Below, in pieces: positions 42,485 through 51,798 of a stretch of 62,174 nt of DNA. This DNA is from Pseudalkalibacillus berkeleyi (GTDB lineage Bacteria > Bacillota > Bacilli > Bacillales > Fictibacillaceae). Both the position numbers and the translations under genes were made by a program. Within the stretch, counting starts at the first letter, position 1, and each line of letters begins with the position of its first letter. The stretch covers positions 1 to 62,174 of the forward strand of contig NZ_JAKIJS010000004.1 in NCBI RefSeq assembly GCF_021608225.1, read 5' to 3'. The notes beneath the pieces are model-generated. The model searched no databases and was not told the DNA's origin. It saw only the letters and a list, made by a program, of their open reading frames with translations.

Positions 42485-42536
42485 ATGAAGTTCAACCAAT
42501 CATGTCACACCCTGTGACACCGTCGAACTCATTCAT
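42485..42536 (-). promoter_or_regulatory. large hairpin after nusG
   Basis: Inner stem TGTCACA / TGTGACA with a GGG loop, outer stem ATGAA + GTTC / GAAC + TTCAT with a three-base bulge. It begins 19 bases after the nusG stop and has no T-run. Confidence 0.55.
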
Positions 42537-42555
42537 GATCTGTGACCCCGTCGCA

Positions 42556-43107
42556 TTAAATGAGCTTATCTACCTGTGTAAAGCCTACTTCAACAGGCGT
42601 CTCTCTACCAAACATATTGACATGTACTTTAAGCTTCTGCTTATCAACATCAATATCTTCGACAGAACCAACGAAGTTAGCAAATGGACCTTCTTTGATC
42701 TTAACGCTCTCTTTGATCTCGAAGTCAACATCCGCTTTCGGCTTTTCAAGTCCCATACTGTTTAGAATGCGATCTACTTCCTCTGGCAAGAGTGCTGTCG
42801 GCTTAGAGCCTGAACCTGTTGAACCAACAAACCCAGTTACTCCAGGTGTATTCCGGACAACATACCAAGAATCGTCAGTCATGACCATTTCGGTTAAGAC
42901 GTATCCAGGGAATACTTTCTTCATAGCTGTTTTCTTCTTGCCATTCTTAATTTCTGTTTCTTCTTCTTGCGGGACGAGCACGCGGAAGATCTTGTCCTCC
43001 ATACCCATTGACTCTACGCGCTTTTCTAGATTCGCTTTTACTTTGTTTTCGTATCCAGAATACGTGTGTACTACATACCATCTTTTTTCCATAACTTGTG
43101 AGGACAT
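42556..43107 (-). CDS. nusG: transcription termination/antitermination factor NusG
   Basis: 183 residues: NGN domain (Trp-Tyr-Val-Val-His-Thr-Tyr-Ser-Gly-Tyr-Glu-Asn-Lys-Val) and C-terminal KOW domain (Gly-Pro-Phe-Ala-Asn-Phe…Val-Asn-Met-Phe-Gly-Arg). The ATG with a ribosome binding site (AAAGGA, five bases away) adds five residues, Met-Ser-Ser-Gln-Val, before the usual Met-Glu-Lys start, which has none. Sequence-specific pausing factor in Bacillus. Confidence 0.97.
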   Translation of the reverse strand: MSSQVMEKRWYVVHTYSGYENKVKANLEKRVESMGMEDKIFRVLVPQEEETEIKNGKKKTAMKKVFPGYVLTEMVMTDDSWYVVRNTPGVTGFVGSTGSGSKPTALLPEEVDRILNSMGLEKPKADVDFEIKESVKIKEGPFANFVGSVEDIDVDKQKLKVHVNMFGRETPVEVGFTQVDKLI

Positions 43108-43189
43108 GGTCGTCCTTTCCCTCCCAAACGGATTTACTTTACCATTGTAGCCATTTGTATTTCAGCTTAATCAGCAAGAAAATTTTATT

Positions 43190-43390
43190 TTAGTTTTCTA
43201 GGAATGTTTCAATTATCCAACTTATTCCTAGATCAATTACTGTAAAGAATAAAACTACGAACAACACAGTTGATATAACAGTGATTGTATATTTTGTCAG
43301 TTCCTTACGGTTCGGCCAAGAAACACGCTTTAGCTCCTTAACAACATTTGAGAAAAATCTACCTGTCTTTTGTACAATTCCAGCCATCAT
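43190..43390 (-). CDS. secE: preprotein translocase subunit SecE
   Basis: 66 residues: amphipathic helix with Val-Val-Lys-Glu-Leu-Lys-Arg-Val-Ser-Trp-Pro-Asn-Arg and one membrane helix (about 35–58). Partner of SecY. Two ATG codons in tandem; either could start. Between rpmG and nusG. Confidence 0.97.
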   Translation of the reverse strand: MMAGIVQKTGRFFSNVVKELKRVSWPNRKELTKYTITVISTVLFVVLFFTVIDLGISWIIETFLEN

Positions 43391-43542
43391 TCTACCCCCA
43401 GAATAAATTGGTTATGATAAAAACTCATTAAAACATTCCGCTTTGCCTCGTGTAAAAAATGAATAACAAGTTCAGATCGAAATCTTCATTGATTGCTGAA
43501 TACAGGCAATACGGTTCTATTTATCTTCAAAATTGATCGGAT

Positions 43543-43692
43543 TTACTTTGTTTCGCGGTGCACAGTTGACGCTTGGCAGTGTTTGCAAAACTTCTTCATT
43601 TCAATACGACCTTGGTCACTTTGTTTGTTCTTGGTTGTCGTATAGTTTCGCTGCTTGCATTGTTCACAAGCAAGAGTAATTTTTGTGCGCAT
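43543..43692 (-). CDS. rpmG: 50S ribosomal protein L33 (zinc form)
   Basis: 49 residues read directly from the sequence: starts Met-Arg-Thr-Lys-Ile-Thr-Leu-Ala-Cys and ends Thr-Val-His-Arg-Glu-Thr-Lys. Zinc ligands Cys9, Cys12, Cys36, Cys39. GGAGAGGATC precedes ATG 43692. First gene of rpmG-secE-nusG. Confidence 0.95.
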   Translation of the reverse strand: MRTKITLACEQCKQRNYTTTKNKQSDQGRIEMKKFCKHCQASTVHRETK

Positions 43693-43772
43693 CTGTGATC
43701 CTCTCCAGAAAATACCGTTAGACCCGAATCAAGTCCGAGTTTTATCCATACTATGTCCATTTTATGCTATTC

Positions 43773-43801
43773 ACTTTATCACAGGGGTATAGTCCTGTCA
43801 A
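43773..43801 (-). promoter_or_regulatory. sigma-A promoter of rpmG-secE-nusG
   Basis: TTGACA at 43796–43801, 17-base spacer, TAAAGT at 43773–43778. Confidence 0.82.
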
Positions 43802-43878
43802 CGCGTCCCAGATCGTATAAGGCCTGATGTATCAGGTCTTTATCCTGTGTTGATTTCTTCGAAACTCACTCGCTTTCC

Positions 43879-44050
43879 GCGGGCGAACCGCGAGCCTCCT
43901 CGCTCACCGATGAGATCCGATAGCCAATGTTCGCTGAGGAGTCTCTCTTGGCTCGCTATTCCCGCAGGACAAGGAAAGCTTCGGCAGCGTTACATCGCAC
44001 GAAGAAAATGCGAATTTCATTTTCGAGGAGTCTCGCAGTTTTCGTTTGAA
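43879..44050. repeat. composite dispersed repeat, copy 2
   Basis: Left part: a long imperfect hairpin with GCGGG / CCCGC (43879–43883, 43961–43965) and GCGAGCC / GGCTCGC (43890–43896, 43950–43956). Right part: 43949–44031 is the exact reverse complement of 10115–10197. The Ser/Arg-coding frames on it are not genes. This element fills most of the 469-base gap between rpmG and sigH. Confidence 0.88.
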
Positions 44051-44085
44051 ATCAACAATAAAGATCATTCAGAACTTTACCCCAA

Positions 44086-44110
44086 GAAAAAAACAGGGAT
44101 TACTCCCTGT
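44086..44110 (-). terminator. sigH terminator
   Basis: Perfect ACAGGGA / TCCCTGT stem, loop GTAA, followed by seven T on the minus strand, about 50 bases after sigH. Confidence 0.92.
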
Positions 44111-44161
44111 CGAAGTATTCTTACTTTTTTGATTACACTTACACAACCTAAATTCGACGAC

Positions 44162-44812
44162 TTAAAGTCCAACTTCCCTAAGCTCAAGATACCTTTCCAG
44201 CTTACGTTTGACCCTTTGCAGGGCATTGTCGATTGATTTAACATGACGGTCCAAATCTACTGATATCTCTTGATAAGACCGTCCATCCAAGTAAAGCATC
44301 AATACCTTACGTTCCAAATCACTCAAAAGCTCTCCCATTTTCAACTCAATATCATCAAACTCTTCCTGATTGATAATAAGCTCTTCTGGATCTGTTACTC
44401 TTGAACCACAAATGACATCTAAAAGCGTGCGGTCTGATTCTTCATCGTAAATTGGCTTGTCCAATGATACATATGAATTAAGTGGAATATGCTTTTGTCT
44501 AGTTGCCGTTTTAATGGCGGTAATCATCTGGCGGGTGATACAGAGTTCAGCGAAAGCTTTGAAAGAGGAAAGCTTGTCCTCTTTAAAATCACGGATAGCC
44601 TTATAAAGACCAATCATACCTTCTTGGATAATGTCTTCGCGATCAGCACCGATTAAAAAATATGACCGTGCTTTAGCGCGGACGAAATTCTTATACTTGT
44701 TGATTAAGTATTCAAGAGCGGCGCTTTGTCCTTCGTGAACCTGCTCCACAATCGACTCATCTTCAAGCTCTCCAAATTCCGGGTGTACAATCTCTTTGAG
44801 TTCTGTGCTCAC
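44162..44812 (-). CDS. sigH: RNA polymerase sigma-H factor
   Basis: 216 residues from a GTG start (44812) with GGAGGG six bases upstream; a longer frame start at 44875 lies over the promoter. Region 2 (Arg-Ala-Lys-Ala-Arg-Ser-Tyr-Phe-Leu-Ile-Gly-Ala-Asp-Arg-Glu-Asp) and region 4 helix-turn-helix (Arg-Ser-Tyr-Gln-Glu-Ile-Ser…His-Val-Lys-Ser-Ile-Asp-Asn-Ala) are intact. Directs early sporulation and transition-state genes. Confidence 0.97.
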   Translation of the reverse strand: MSTELKEIVHPEFGELEDESIVEQVHEGQSAALEYLINKYKNFVRAKARSYFLIGADREDIIQEGMIGLYKAIRDFKEDKLSSFKAFAELCITRQMITAIKTATRQKHIPLNSYVSLDKPIYDEESDRTLLDVICGSRVTDPEELIINQEEFDDIELKMGELLSDLERKVLMLYLDGRSYQEISVDLDRHVKSIDNALQRVKRKLERYLELREVGL

Positions 44813-44852
44813 GAGAATCCCTCCGACCATGGCGACCTGTATATATAGAAAT

Positions 44853-44882
44853 ATTATACAGTACGGATTCGACAAGCGTCAA
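44853..44882 (-). promoter_or_regulatory. sigma-A promoter of sigH
   Basis: TTGACG at 44877–44882, 18-base spacer, perfect TATAAT at 44853–44858. In B. subtilis this promoter is repressed by AbrB; binding cannot be judged here. Confidence 0.78.
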
Positions 44883-44886
44883 CCGG

Positions 44887-45402
44887 TCAACGGTCTCCTC
44901 TCCGCCATTTTTCAAAAATTTCAGCAACTTCTTCAGAGAGTAATAAGCTCGACGAACGTCGCTCATTCTGCATATCATCTACTTTTTGGCTTATCCTTTT
45001 TTCGATCTGATTTACCTCTATAGCAAGCTCTCGAGCCGATTTCCTTAAAGCGCCAAGTCCGAAAGTAACCCACTGTTCTAGAAAGTCTGAAGTGGCCACA
45101 TGAACCTTCGTCCGAATATTTTTTAATTCTTTTGCTAATTTTTCAATTCGTTCATCTGCCGATTCATTTTCTTTCGTAAAGATGACCTCAATCCGGTAAT
45201 TCTTGAATTTCGTTTCTGTACCCGGTACATAGTGAGCATCAAAAACGATGATCACTCTCATACCGGTATACGCTTGATATTCAGCCATTTTATCGACTAA
45301 TAAATCCCGAGCAGCCGCAAGATCTTTGTCTCTTAAAATCCTCAGGTCCGGCCAGTCCCCGATCATGTTGTAACCGTCTACTAAGAGGATTTCCATTTTC
45401 AT
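44887..45402 (-). CDS. rae1: ribosome-associated endoribonuclease Rae1 (YacP)
   Basis: 171 residues, NYN/PIN domain: Leu-Leu-Val-Asp-Gly-Tyr-Asn-Met-Ile (catalytic Asp), Val-Phe-Asp-Ala-His, and Thr-Ser-Asp. B. subtilis Rae1 cleaves mRNA in the ribosomal A site. Its start overlaps the rlmB stop by four bases (ATGA). Confidence 0.93.
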   Translation of the reverse strand: MKMEILLVDGYNMIGDWPDLRILRDKDLAAARDLLVDKMAEYQAYTGMRVIIVFDAHYVPGTETKFKNYRIEVIFTKENESADERIEKLAKELKNIRTKVHVATSDFLEQWVTFGLGALRKSARELAIEVNQIEKRISQKVDDMQNERRSSSLLLSEEVAEIFEKWRRGDR

Positions 45403-46145
45403 TCACCAACTGTCATTCGCTGACGATAGACCTCATACATAAGTAACCCTGCAGCTACAGAAGCATTTAAGGAAGTGACATTCCCTTTCATCGGTAATGA
45501 AACCAGAAAGTCACACTTTTCTTTCACTAACCTTCCGATTCCTTTACCTTCACTTCCAATCACTAAGCCTATCGGCATGTCATACCGCGCTTGTGTATAA
45601 TCCTGATCTCCCTTAGCATCTGTCGCGACAAACCATACGCCTTGAGATTTTAAATCTTCAATAGTTCGAGCGATATTTGTTACACGAACGACAGGGATAT
45701 ATTCAATCGCACCTGTAGATGATTTTGCAACAGCTGTAGTCAATCCTACCGCTCTACGCTTAGGAATGATGACTCCATGTGCACCTGTTGCATCAGCAGT
45801 CCGTAGGATGGAACCAAGGTTATGTGGATCTTCAATCTCGTCTAATACGAGAAAGAACGGGTCCTCGTTTCGTTCTGCTGCTAACTTGAAAATGTCATCC
45901 ATTTCGGCATACTCATAGGCCGCAACGTAAGCTAATACACCTTGATGGTTTGTACCTTCAGCTAGTGTATCTAATTTCTTTTTAGGAACATGTTGGACTT
46001 GAATCCGCTCCTGTTTAGCCTTGCTGATGACTTGTCCGATCGAGCCTTTCTGCGCACCTTCGGCTACCATGATCTTATTAATATCTCTCCCAGATCGAAT
46101 GGCTTCAAGAACTGGATTCCTTCCAATTACAATATCGTTATTCAA
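45399..46145 (-). CDS. rlmB: 23S rRNA (guanosine-2'-O)-methyltransferase RlmB
   Basis: 248 residues, SpoU/TrmH family: N-terminal substrate domain, then knot motifs Glu-Asp-Pro-His-Asn-Leu-Gly-Ser, Ile-Gly-Ser-Glu-Gly-Lys-Gly and Leu-Asn-Ala-Ser-Val-Ala. TTG 46145 chosen: GGAGGG lies seven bases upstream, within the end of mrnC. Methylates 23S G2251 in relatives (YacO). Confidence 0.94.
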   Translation of the reverse strand: MNNDIVIGRNPVLEAIRSGRDINKIMVAEGAQKGSIGQVISKAKQERIQVQHVPKKKLDTLAEGTNHQGVLAYVAAYEYAEMDDIFKLAAERNEDPFFLVLDEIEDPHNLGSILRTADATGAHGVIIPKRRAVGLTTAVAKSSTGAIEYIPVVRVTNIARTIEDLKSQGVWFVATDAKGDQDYTQARYDMPIGLVIGSEGKGIGRLVKEKCDFLVSLPMKGNVTSLNASVAAGLLMYEVYRQRMTVGE

Positions 46146-46146
46146 C

Positions 46147-46572
46147 TCATTTCCCTCCTTCAATTTGTTCTATAATCTCGATGGATTTCTCAATAAGTAC
46201 GTCTAACCGATCATGCTGTTTGGATAGATAAAGGAATCCTAATAATGCTTCAAAGGCTGTCCCATATCGATACGTTTGGATGTCAGTATTCTTTGGTACT
46301 GTGCCCATCTTGCTGTTTCTTCCACGTCTCACTACACCCTGTTCTTCTTCAGAAAGCTCCTGAGACTCAAGCAACGAATGGATCGCATTTGCTTGAGCCT
46401 TAGCAGAAACATAGCGAGTCGCCTGTTTGTGGAGCTGATGAGGTTTCACTTCGCCTCTTCCTAATAAATAAGAACGGATATAGACTTCGTATACTGCATC
46501 GCCGATATATGCGAGCGCTGTTGATTTCAATAGCTTTGGGTTGCTTACATTTTGTATATACGGATCATTCAT
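46147..46572 (-). CDS. mrnC: Mini-ribonuclease 3
   Basis: 141 residues, RNase III catalytic domain without a double-stranded-RNA-binding domain: [11 protein letters not shown] and Ala-Phe-Glu-Ala-Leu-Leu-Gly. Matures 23S rRNA in B. subtilis. ATG 46572 follows AAAGGA; it overlaps cysS by four bases. Confidence 0.94.
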   Translation of the reverse strand: MNDPYIQNVSNPKLLKSTALAYIGDAVYEVYIRSYLLGRGEVKPHQLHKQATRYVSAKAQANAIHSLLESQELSEEEQGVVRRGRNSKMGTVPKNTDIQTYRYGTAFEALLGFLYLSKQHDRLDVLIEKSIEIIEQIEGGK

Positions 46573-47972
46573 GATTTCCTTTTCCACCTAACCCCTTGAG
46601 GTGTATCTTCTAGGATAATGCCTTGATCAGCAAGGTCATCTCGAATACCGTCGGCTAGTTGAAAGTCCTTATCTTTTCGAGCCTGGTTTCGCTTTTCAAT
46701 TAAAGATTCTATTTCTTCATCCAACAATTCTTTAACCTTTCGAAGTTCAAGACCAAGCACACTACCTATTTCCTCAAATAAGGATACAAATCGTTCCAAA
46801 ACTTCAACCGTTGTATTCTCTTCTTGGAGATAAACATTCGCTTCCTTAGACAGATCAAATAACGTAGCGATTGCATTTGAAGTATTGAAGTCGTCGTCCA
46901 TCTCTTCAATGAATTTTTCTTTGTAGCCTTCAACTTTCTTTAACCACATTCCATTATTTAAACCGAGGTCTGCACTATGTGCGATACGATGTTCAAGATT
47001 CTCAACCGTTGTTCGAATACGCTCAAGACTAGTGATCGCACTTTCCAACAGTTCATCTGTAAAGTTAATAGGATGCCTATAATGCACATTCAGCATAAAG
47101 AATCGGAATGCCTGTGGGTCGTATTTCTGAATCAAATCGTGAAGTAAAATGAAGTTCCCTAATGACTTAGACATCTTCTCGTTGTTAATGTTGATATACC
47201 CATTGTGCATCCAATAGTTCGCCATCTCTTTCTCATTAAGCGCTTCTGATTGGGCAATTTCATTCTCATGATGAGGGAATGATAAATCCTGTCCACCTGC
47301 ATGAATGTCGATCGTGTCACCTAGGTATTTCTTTACCATAGCAGAGCACTCGATATGCCAACCTGGTCTACCTTTCCCCCAAGGACTTTCCCAATAGATT
47401 TCTCCTTCTTTCGCTGCTTTCCAAAGTACAAAATCTAACGGGTCAGCCTTTTTTTCACCTACTTGAATTCTTGATCCAAGTCTTAATTCGTCAATGGATT
47501 GATGAGATAGCTTGCCGTAATCTTTAAATTTCTTCGTGCGGAAGTATACATCCCCTTCCGCCTCGTATGCATAACCTTTATCGATCAGCTTTTCAATAAA
47601 TGCAATGATGTCACTCATTGTTTCTGTAACTGTTGGATGAAGGTTTGCTTTCTGAACATTTACCGCGGAAGTATCAGCGTGATAGGCTTCGATGAACCGC
47701 TTCGAAAGCGTCGGAACCTCTTCTCCCAGTTCATTTGCAGCCTTAATAATTTTATCGTCTACATCTGTAAAGTTAGAAACGAAATGGACATCGTAACCTC
47801 GGTATTCAAGGTAACGTCGTACAGTATCAAAGACAATTGGTGGTCGCGCATTACCGATATGAATATAGTTATATACGGTAGGTCCACATACATACATCTT
47901 TACTTTTCCTTCTTCTATCGTGTTAAACGGTTCTTTCTGCCGAGTAACCGTATTATAAATTTGAATACTCAA
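46569..47972 (-). CDS. cysS: cysteinyl-tRNA synthetase
   Basis: 467 residues, class I: zinc Cys29 in Tyr-Val-Cys-Gly-Pro-Thr, HIGH-like His-Ile-Gly-Asn (about 38–41), Cys-Ser-Ala-Met, and Lys-Met-Ser-Lys-Ser. TTG start (47970–47972) preceded by AAAGGAG; overlaps the cysE stop by four bases. Downstream of the cysteine T-box together with cysE. Confidence 0.98.
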   Translation of the reverse strand: MSIQIYNTVTRQKEPFNTIEEGKVKMYVCGPTVYNYIHIGNARPPIVFDTVRRYLEYRGYDVHFVSNFTDVDDKIIKAANELGEEVPTLSKRFIEAYHADTSAVNVQKANLHPTVTETMSDIIAFIEKLIDKGYAYEAEGDVYFRTKKFKDYGKLSHQSIDELRLGSRIQVGEKKADPLDFVLWKAAKEGEIYWESPWGKGRPGWHIECSAMVKKYLGDTIDIHAGGQDLSFPHHENEIAQSEALNEKEMANYWMHNGYININNEKMSKSLGNFILLHDLIQKYDPQAFRFFMLNVHYRHPINFTDELLESAITSLERIRTTVENLEHRIAHSADLGLNNGMWLKKVEGYKEKFIEEMDDDFNTSNAIATLFDLSKEANVYLQEENTTVEVLERFVSLFEEIGSVLGLELRKVKELLDEEIESLIEKRNQARKDKDFQLADGIRDDLADQGIILEDTPQGVRWKRKS

Positions 47973-48616
47973 TTGTGCCCACTCCTTTTCAAACTGTCGA
48001 TTTCTGATTTCAAGCGCTCTAGCTCATTTTCCATATGTTTGAATTTATCTGAAACAGGGTCGGGTAAGTTTTGGTGATCAAGATTCCCCTTCACTTTAAC
48101 CCCATCCTGAATGACGACTTTACCAGGAATACCAACTACTGTGGAATTCTGTGGTACATCTTGCAAAACAACTGAACCTGCTCCGACTTTTGAATTTCGT
48201 CCTATCGTAATCGAACCTAATACTTTGGCTCCGGTTGCTACTAAGGCATAATCCTCAAGAGTAGGGTGACGTTTCCCTTTCTCCTTACCTGTACCTCCTA
48301 AGGTTACCCCTTGGAATAAGGTCACATTATCTCCAATTTCGCACGTTTCACCAATCACTACTCCCATGCCATGATCAATGAAACAACGTCGTCCCACCTT
48401 TGCACCAGGGTGAATTTCAATACCGGTTAGAAAACGGCTAATTTGAGAAATGACACGAGCTAAGAAGAATAGCTTCTTCCGCCAGAATAAATGCGCAAAC
48501 CGATGTGCCCATATCGCGTGTAGACCTGAATAAGTTAAAATGACTTCAAAATAGCTTCGTGCAGCTGGATCTTGGTCAAACACAACATCAATATCTTCTT
48601 TCAAAGTTTTAAACAT
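47969..48616 (-). CDS. cysE: serine O-acetyltransferase
   Basis: 215 residues: N-terminal helical domain, left-handed beta helix (Ile-His-Pro-Gly-Ala…His-Gly-Met-Gly-Val-Val-Ile-Gly-Glu) and Gly-Val-Thr-Leu-Gly-Gly-Thr-Gly. First committed step of cysteine synthesis, making O-acetylserine. ATG 48616 has GAGGAGG upstream. Regulated with cysS by the upstream T-box. Confidence 0.97.
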   Translation of the reverse strand: MFKTLKEDIDVVFDQDPAARSYFEVILTYSGLHAIWAHRFAHLFWRKKLFFLARVISQISRFLTGIEIHPGAKVGRRCFIDHGMGVVIGETCEIGDNVTLFQGVTLGGTGKEKGKRHPTLEDYALVATGAKVLGSITIGRNSKVGAGSVVLQDVPQNSTVVGIPGKVVIQDGVKVKGNLDHQNLPDPVSDKFKHMENELERLKSEIDSLKRSGHN

Positions 48617-48764
48617 AAACGTCACGCCTCCTCTCAATTCCTTTAAATTAAATACTCAAATTACCTCTAATAATGCTACTGGGTACTCGCTCACCCTTTA
48701 CGCTACAATTCATATCGTAAAAAATTAGCGGGCGGGATATTAGAGAGCGAATATAGAAAACACA

Positions 48765-48798
48765 AAAAGCGCCCCTGTGAATACTCACAGAGACGCTA
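48765..48798 (-). terminator. T-box terminator
   Basis: AGCGTCTCTGTGA / TCACAGGGGCGCT with loop GTAT followed by T-rich sequence; competes with the antiterminator that uses the T-box core. Confidence 0.9.
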
Positions 48799-49000
48799 TT
48801 GGCGCGGTCCCACTCTGTTTAGAAGAAATAAAAAACTCTCTTCTCTCTCAGCTTCCGTTAACGGTGGAAGACCCGCTCTTATCTACTCACTTTCAATAAG
48901 AGTCTCAGAGGTGCAATTCAGGATCCGATCTTTAAACCACTCTCAGCCTAGGTGGTTCTCTCTGAACAAAGATCAATTCTTCCCTACTTATCCTCTTCAA
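48765..49000 (-). promoter_or_regulatory. T-box leader, cysteine-responsive, for cysE-cysS
   Basis: The minus strand has stem I with GATCTTT / AAAGATC and an AGAGAGAACCACC side, a specifier TGC (Cys codon) at 48913–48915 in the context GAAT-TGC-ACC, the T-box core AGAGTGGGACCGCG (48803–48816) and the terminator below. Uncharged tRNA-Cys should stabilise the antiterminator and turn on cysE-cysS. Confidence 0.92.
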
Positions 49001-49057
49001 CGATTTAACGTACATGTTTTCTTTACTATATTATATTTTACTCAAAATGTGTATGAT

Positions 49058-50527
49058 TTACTTTCCGAATTGCTCAACTGCTTCACTAAGTCTAGAAAGA
49101 ACAACATCTTTACCTAGTAGAGATAATGAATCAGGGAGCTCAGGTCCGTGACTTTGCCCTGTAGCGGCAACTCGAATTGGCATAAACAATTTCTTGCCTT
49201 TATGACCTGTCTCTTTCTGAGTTGCTTTTATCGCTGCCTTGATTTCTGCTGGCTCAAAAGTTTCCATCGCACGTATTTGATCCATCAGTCCATTCAAGAC
49301 CTCTGGCACTTGCTCTTCACTTAAAATTTCCCCAGCCGCTTCGTCGTATGCAACTGACTTGTTAAAGAATAGATCAGTCAGTGGAACGATTTCAGCACCG
49401 TGTGACAGTTGCTCCTGATATAAGGATACAAGCTTCTTCACCCATTCATCGTCTTCCTTAGAACGATCTTCAAAAACACGTCCTGCTTTTTCCAAGTGAG
49501 GCACTGTCAGCTCAAGCACACGCTCAAAATCTGCCTCTTTAATATATTGGTTGTTCATCCATTCTAATTTCTTTGTATCAAATACAGCAGGCGCTTTCGA
49601 TAGACGATCCGCGTCAAAGATTTCAATAAACTGTTCTTTAGAGAACAATTCTTCTTCCCCTTTTGGAGACCAACCGAGTAAGCCAATAAAGTTAAAGAGT
49701 GCCTCAGGCAAGTAACCAAGCGCTTCATATTGTTCGATGAATTGGATTGTATCTTCATCTCTCTTACTAAGTTTTTTACGATTTTCATTGACGATCAAAG
49801 TCATATGTCCAAACTTTGGCGCATCCCACCCGAATGCTTCGTAAATCATTAGCTGCTTAGGTGTGTTGGAAATGTGATCGTCCCCACGTAATACGTGACT
49901 GATTTTCATAAGATAGTCATCGATGACAACTGCAAAATTATAAGTAGGAATGCCATCCTTCTTTACGATCACCCAGTCGCCGATACCGTCTGATTCAAAC
50001 GATACACGATCCTTAACGATATCCATGAAAGAATATTCTTTTCCTTTTGGCACAGCAAAACGAATACTAGGCTTTCGACCTTCACTTGCCAATCTTTCTT
50101 GTTCTTCTTCTGTTAAGTGACGGCACTTTCCAGAATACCTAGGCATTTCACTTCGTGCTTGTTGTGCTTCTCTCTCCTGCTCAAGCTCCTCTTCCGTGCA
50201 ATAACACTTATACGCAAGCCCGCGATTGAGCAGTTCTTGATAATATTCATTGTATATTTCAAGACGTTCCATTTGTCGGTAAGGTCCATAGTCCCCTCCA
50301 ACATCAACGCTTTCGTCCCAATCAATTCCTAGCCACTTTAAATAGTTCAGCTGGCTGTATTCTCCACCTTCAACATTTCTCTTTTGGTCTGTATCTTCAA
50401 TTCGAATGACGAACGTACCATTTTGACTACGAGCAAATAGGTAATTAAATAGTGCTGCTCGTGCATTACCGATATGTAAATGACCCGTTGGACTTGGGGC
50501 ATAGCGTACTCTTACTTGATCTGACAT
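49058..50527 (-). CDS. gltX: glutamyl-tRNA synthetase
   Basis: 489 residues, class I: HIGH-like His-Leu-His-Ile-Gly-Asn (16–21) and KMSKS variant Lys-Leu-Ser-Lys-Arg (about 250). In bacilli it also charges tRNA-Gln for amidation (nondiscriminating type). Cys-x-Cys…Cys zinc residues near 110–130 are present. AAAGGTGA upstream. First gene before the T-box. Confidence 0.98.
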   Translation of the reverse strand: MSDQVRVRYAPSPTGHLHIGNARAALFNYLFARSQNGTFVIRIEDTDQKRNVEGGEYSQLNYLKWLGIDWDESVDVGGDYGPYRQMERLEIYNEYYQELLNRGLAYKCYCTEEELEQEREAQQARSEMPRYSGKCRHLTEEEQERLASEGRKPSIRFAVPKGKEYSFMDIVKDRVSFESDGIGDWVIVKKDGIPTYNFAVVIDDYLMKISHVLRGDDHISNTPKQLMIYEAFGWDAPKFGHMTLIVNENRKKLSKRDEDTIQFIEQYEALGYLPEALFNFIGLLGWSPKGEEELFSKEQFIEIFDADRLSKAPAVFDTKKLEWMNNQYIKEADFERVLELTVPHLEKAGRVFEDRSKEDDEWVKKLVSLYQEQLSHGAEIVPLTDLFFNKSVAYDEAAGEILSEEQVPEVLNGLMDQIRAMETFEPAEIKAAIKATQKETGHKGKKLFMPIRVAATGQSHGPELPDSLSLLGKDVVLSRLSEAVEQFGK

Positions 50528-50608
50528 GAGTTCATCTCACCTTTCACGTTTTCTTTGTTGTTTATTTTACCATAGTGGAAATAATTAAACCGAGCCTAAT
50601 GGCAAGGT

Positions 50609-51082
50609 TTATTTTTCCATTAATACAACTGCTTGAGCGGCGATTCCTTCTCCACGACCTGTGAATCCAAGTTTTTCTGTGGTTGTTGCTTTTACATTCA
50701 CTTGTTCCAAATCTGCGTCTAACAATTCTGCGATGACTTTTCGCATCTCATGAATGTGTGGGGCCATCTTAGGCTGCTGAGCGATAATTGTGGCATCAAC
50801 ATTTCCTAATGAAAATCCTTTTTCGCTCGCTATCTCAAAAGACTTTTGCAACAGAATTTTGGAATCAATATCCTTAAAGTCCGCACTTGTGTCGGGAAAG
50901 TGCTTTCCAAGATCCCCTTCTCCGATTGCACCTAATATAGCATCCGTTATGACATGTAGAAGTACATCTGCATCTGAATGTCCGAGAAGACCTTTCTCAT
51001 AAGGGATGGTCACGCCCCCTATAATAAGCGGTCTACCTTCCACGAGTTGATGTACATCAACGCCTTGTCCGATTCTAAACAT
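50609..51082 (-). CDS. ispF: 2-C-methyl-D-erythritol 2,4-cyclodiphosphate synthase
   Basis: 157 residues. Metal ligands in Gly-Val-Asp-Val-His and Gly-His-Ser-Asp-Ala-Asp; C-terminal [10 protein letters not shown]. Fifth step of the MEP isoprenoid pathway. ATG 51082 follows AAGGAG by ten bases; overlaps ispD by eight bases. Confidence 0.97.
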   Translation of the reverse strand: MFRIGQGVDVHQLVEGRPLIIGGVTIPYEKGLLGHSDADVLLHVITDAILGAIGEGDLGKHFPDTSADFKDIDSKILLQKSFEIASEKGFSLGNVDATIIAQQPKMAPHIHEMRKVIAELLDADLEQVNVKATTTEKLGFTGRGEGIAAQAVVLMEK

Positions 51083-51782
51083 TGTTATGGTGCTCCTTCC
51101 TCTCACGTAGGATTGCTTTTGCGAACAATAGATCCTCTTTAGTTGTCAGTTTAATATTTAAATAATCCCCTTCAACGATCGTTACTTCACTCCCAGCATG
51201 CTCAATAAGGCTTGCATCATCGGTTCCGAGGTACCCTTGTTCAGCAGCTTTTAAATGGGCGGACAAAATGAGAGACAGATGAAAAGCTTGTGGGGTTTGA
51301 ACCGCCCACAAGCTGTTTCGGTCTACGGTCTTAACAACCTTCTTTTGTTCAATGTGTTTCACTGTATCCTTAATAGGTACACCAAGAACAGCCGCACCGC
51401 TATCATGTGCTGCAATGACTAGTTTGTGTATCGAATCAATAGAAACAAAGGGTCTTGCGCCGTCATGGATCAGAACACGTGATGATTGATCTACAACTTT
51501 CAACCCTTCATAGACACTATGTTGTCGCTCCTCGCCTCCAGGTACGACCTTTAGTACTTTTTCTATTTGATAGTCATTCACTGCTTCTTTAAGATCAGAA
51601 AGTTCGTTCTTGTTTCCAACAAGGATGATACCACTACACCATTCATCCATTTCAAACACGCGTAATGTGTGTATGATTAATGGTGCGCCTTCCAACATCA
51701 GAAACTGTTTATTCTTACCTGCATTCATACGCTTCCCTTGACCAGCTGCAGGTATAATTACAACGTAATCCACTCGACTCAT
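51075..51782 (-). CDS. ispD: 2-C-methyl-D-erythritol 4-phosphate cytidylyltransferase
   Basis: 235 residues. Nucleotidyltransferase loop Pro-Ala-Ala-Gly-Gln-Gly-Lys-Arg-Met and Ile-His-Asp-Gly-Ala-Arg-Pro-Phe. Third step of the MEP pathway; adjacent to ispF. The ribosome binding site is weak, 16 bases after yacL. Confidence 0.97.
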   Translation of the reverse strand: MSRVDYVVIIPAAGQGKRMNAGKNKQFLMLEGAPLIIHTLRVFEMDEWCSGIILVGNKNELSDLKEAVNDYQIEKVLKVVPGGEERQHSVYEGLKVVDQSSRVLIHDGARPFVSIDSIHKLVIAAHDSGAAVLGVPIKDTVKHIEQKKVVKTVDRNSLWAVQTPQAFHLSLILSAHLKAAEQGYLGTDDASLIEHAGSEVTIVEGDYLNIKLTTKEDLLFAKAILRERKEHHNNV

Positions 51783-51798
51783 CTACTTTCTAGAAGAA

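Noticed and set aside
43847-44236. 129-residue plus-strand open frame
   Set aside because: Made of the dispersed repeat, the sigH terminator and antisense sigH.
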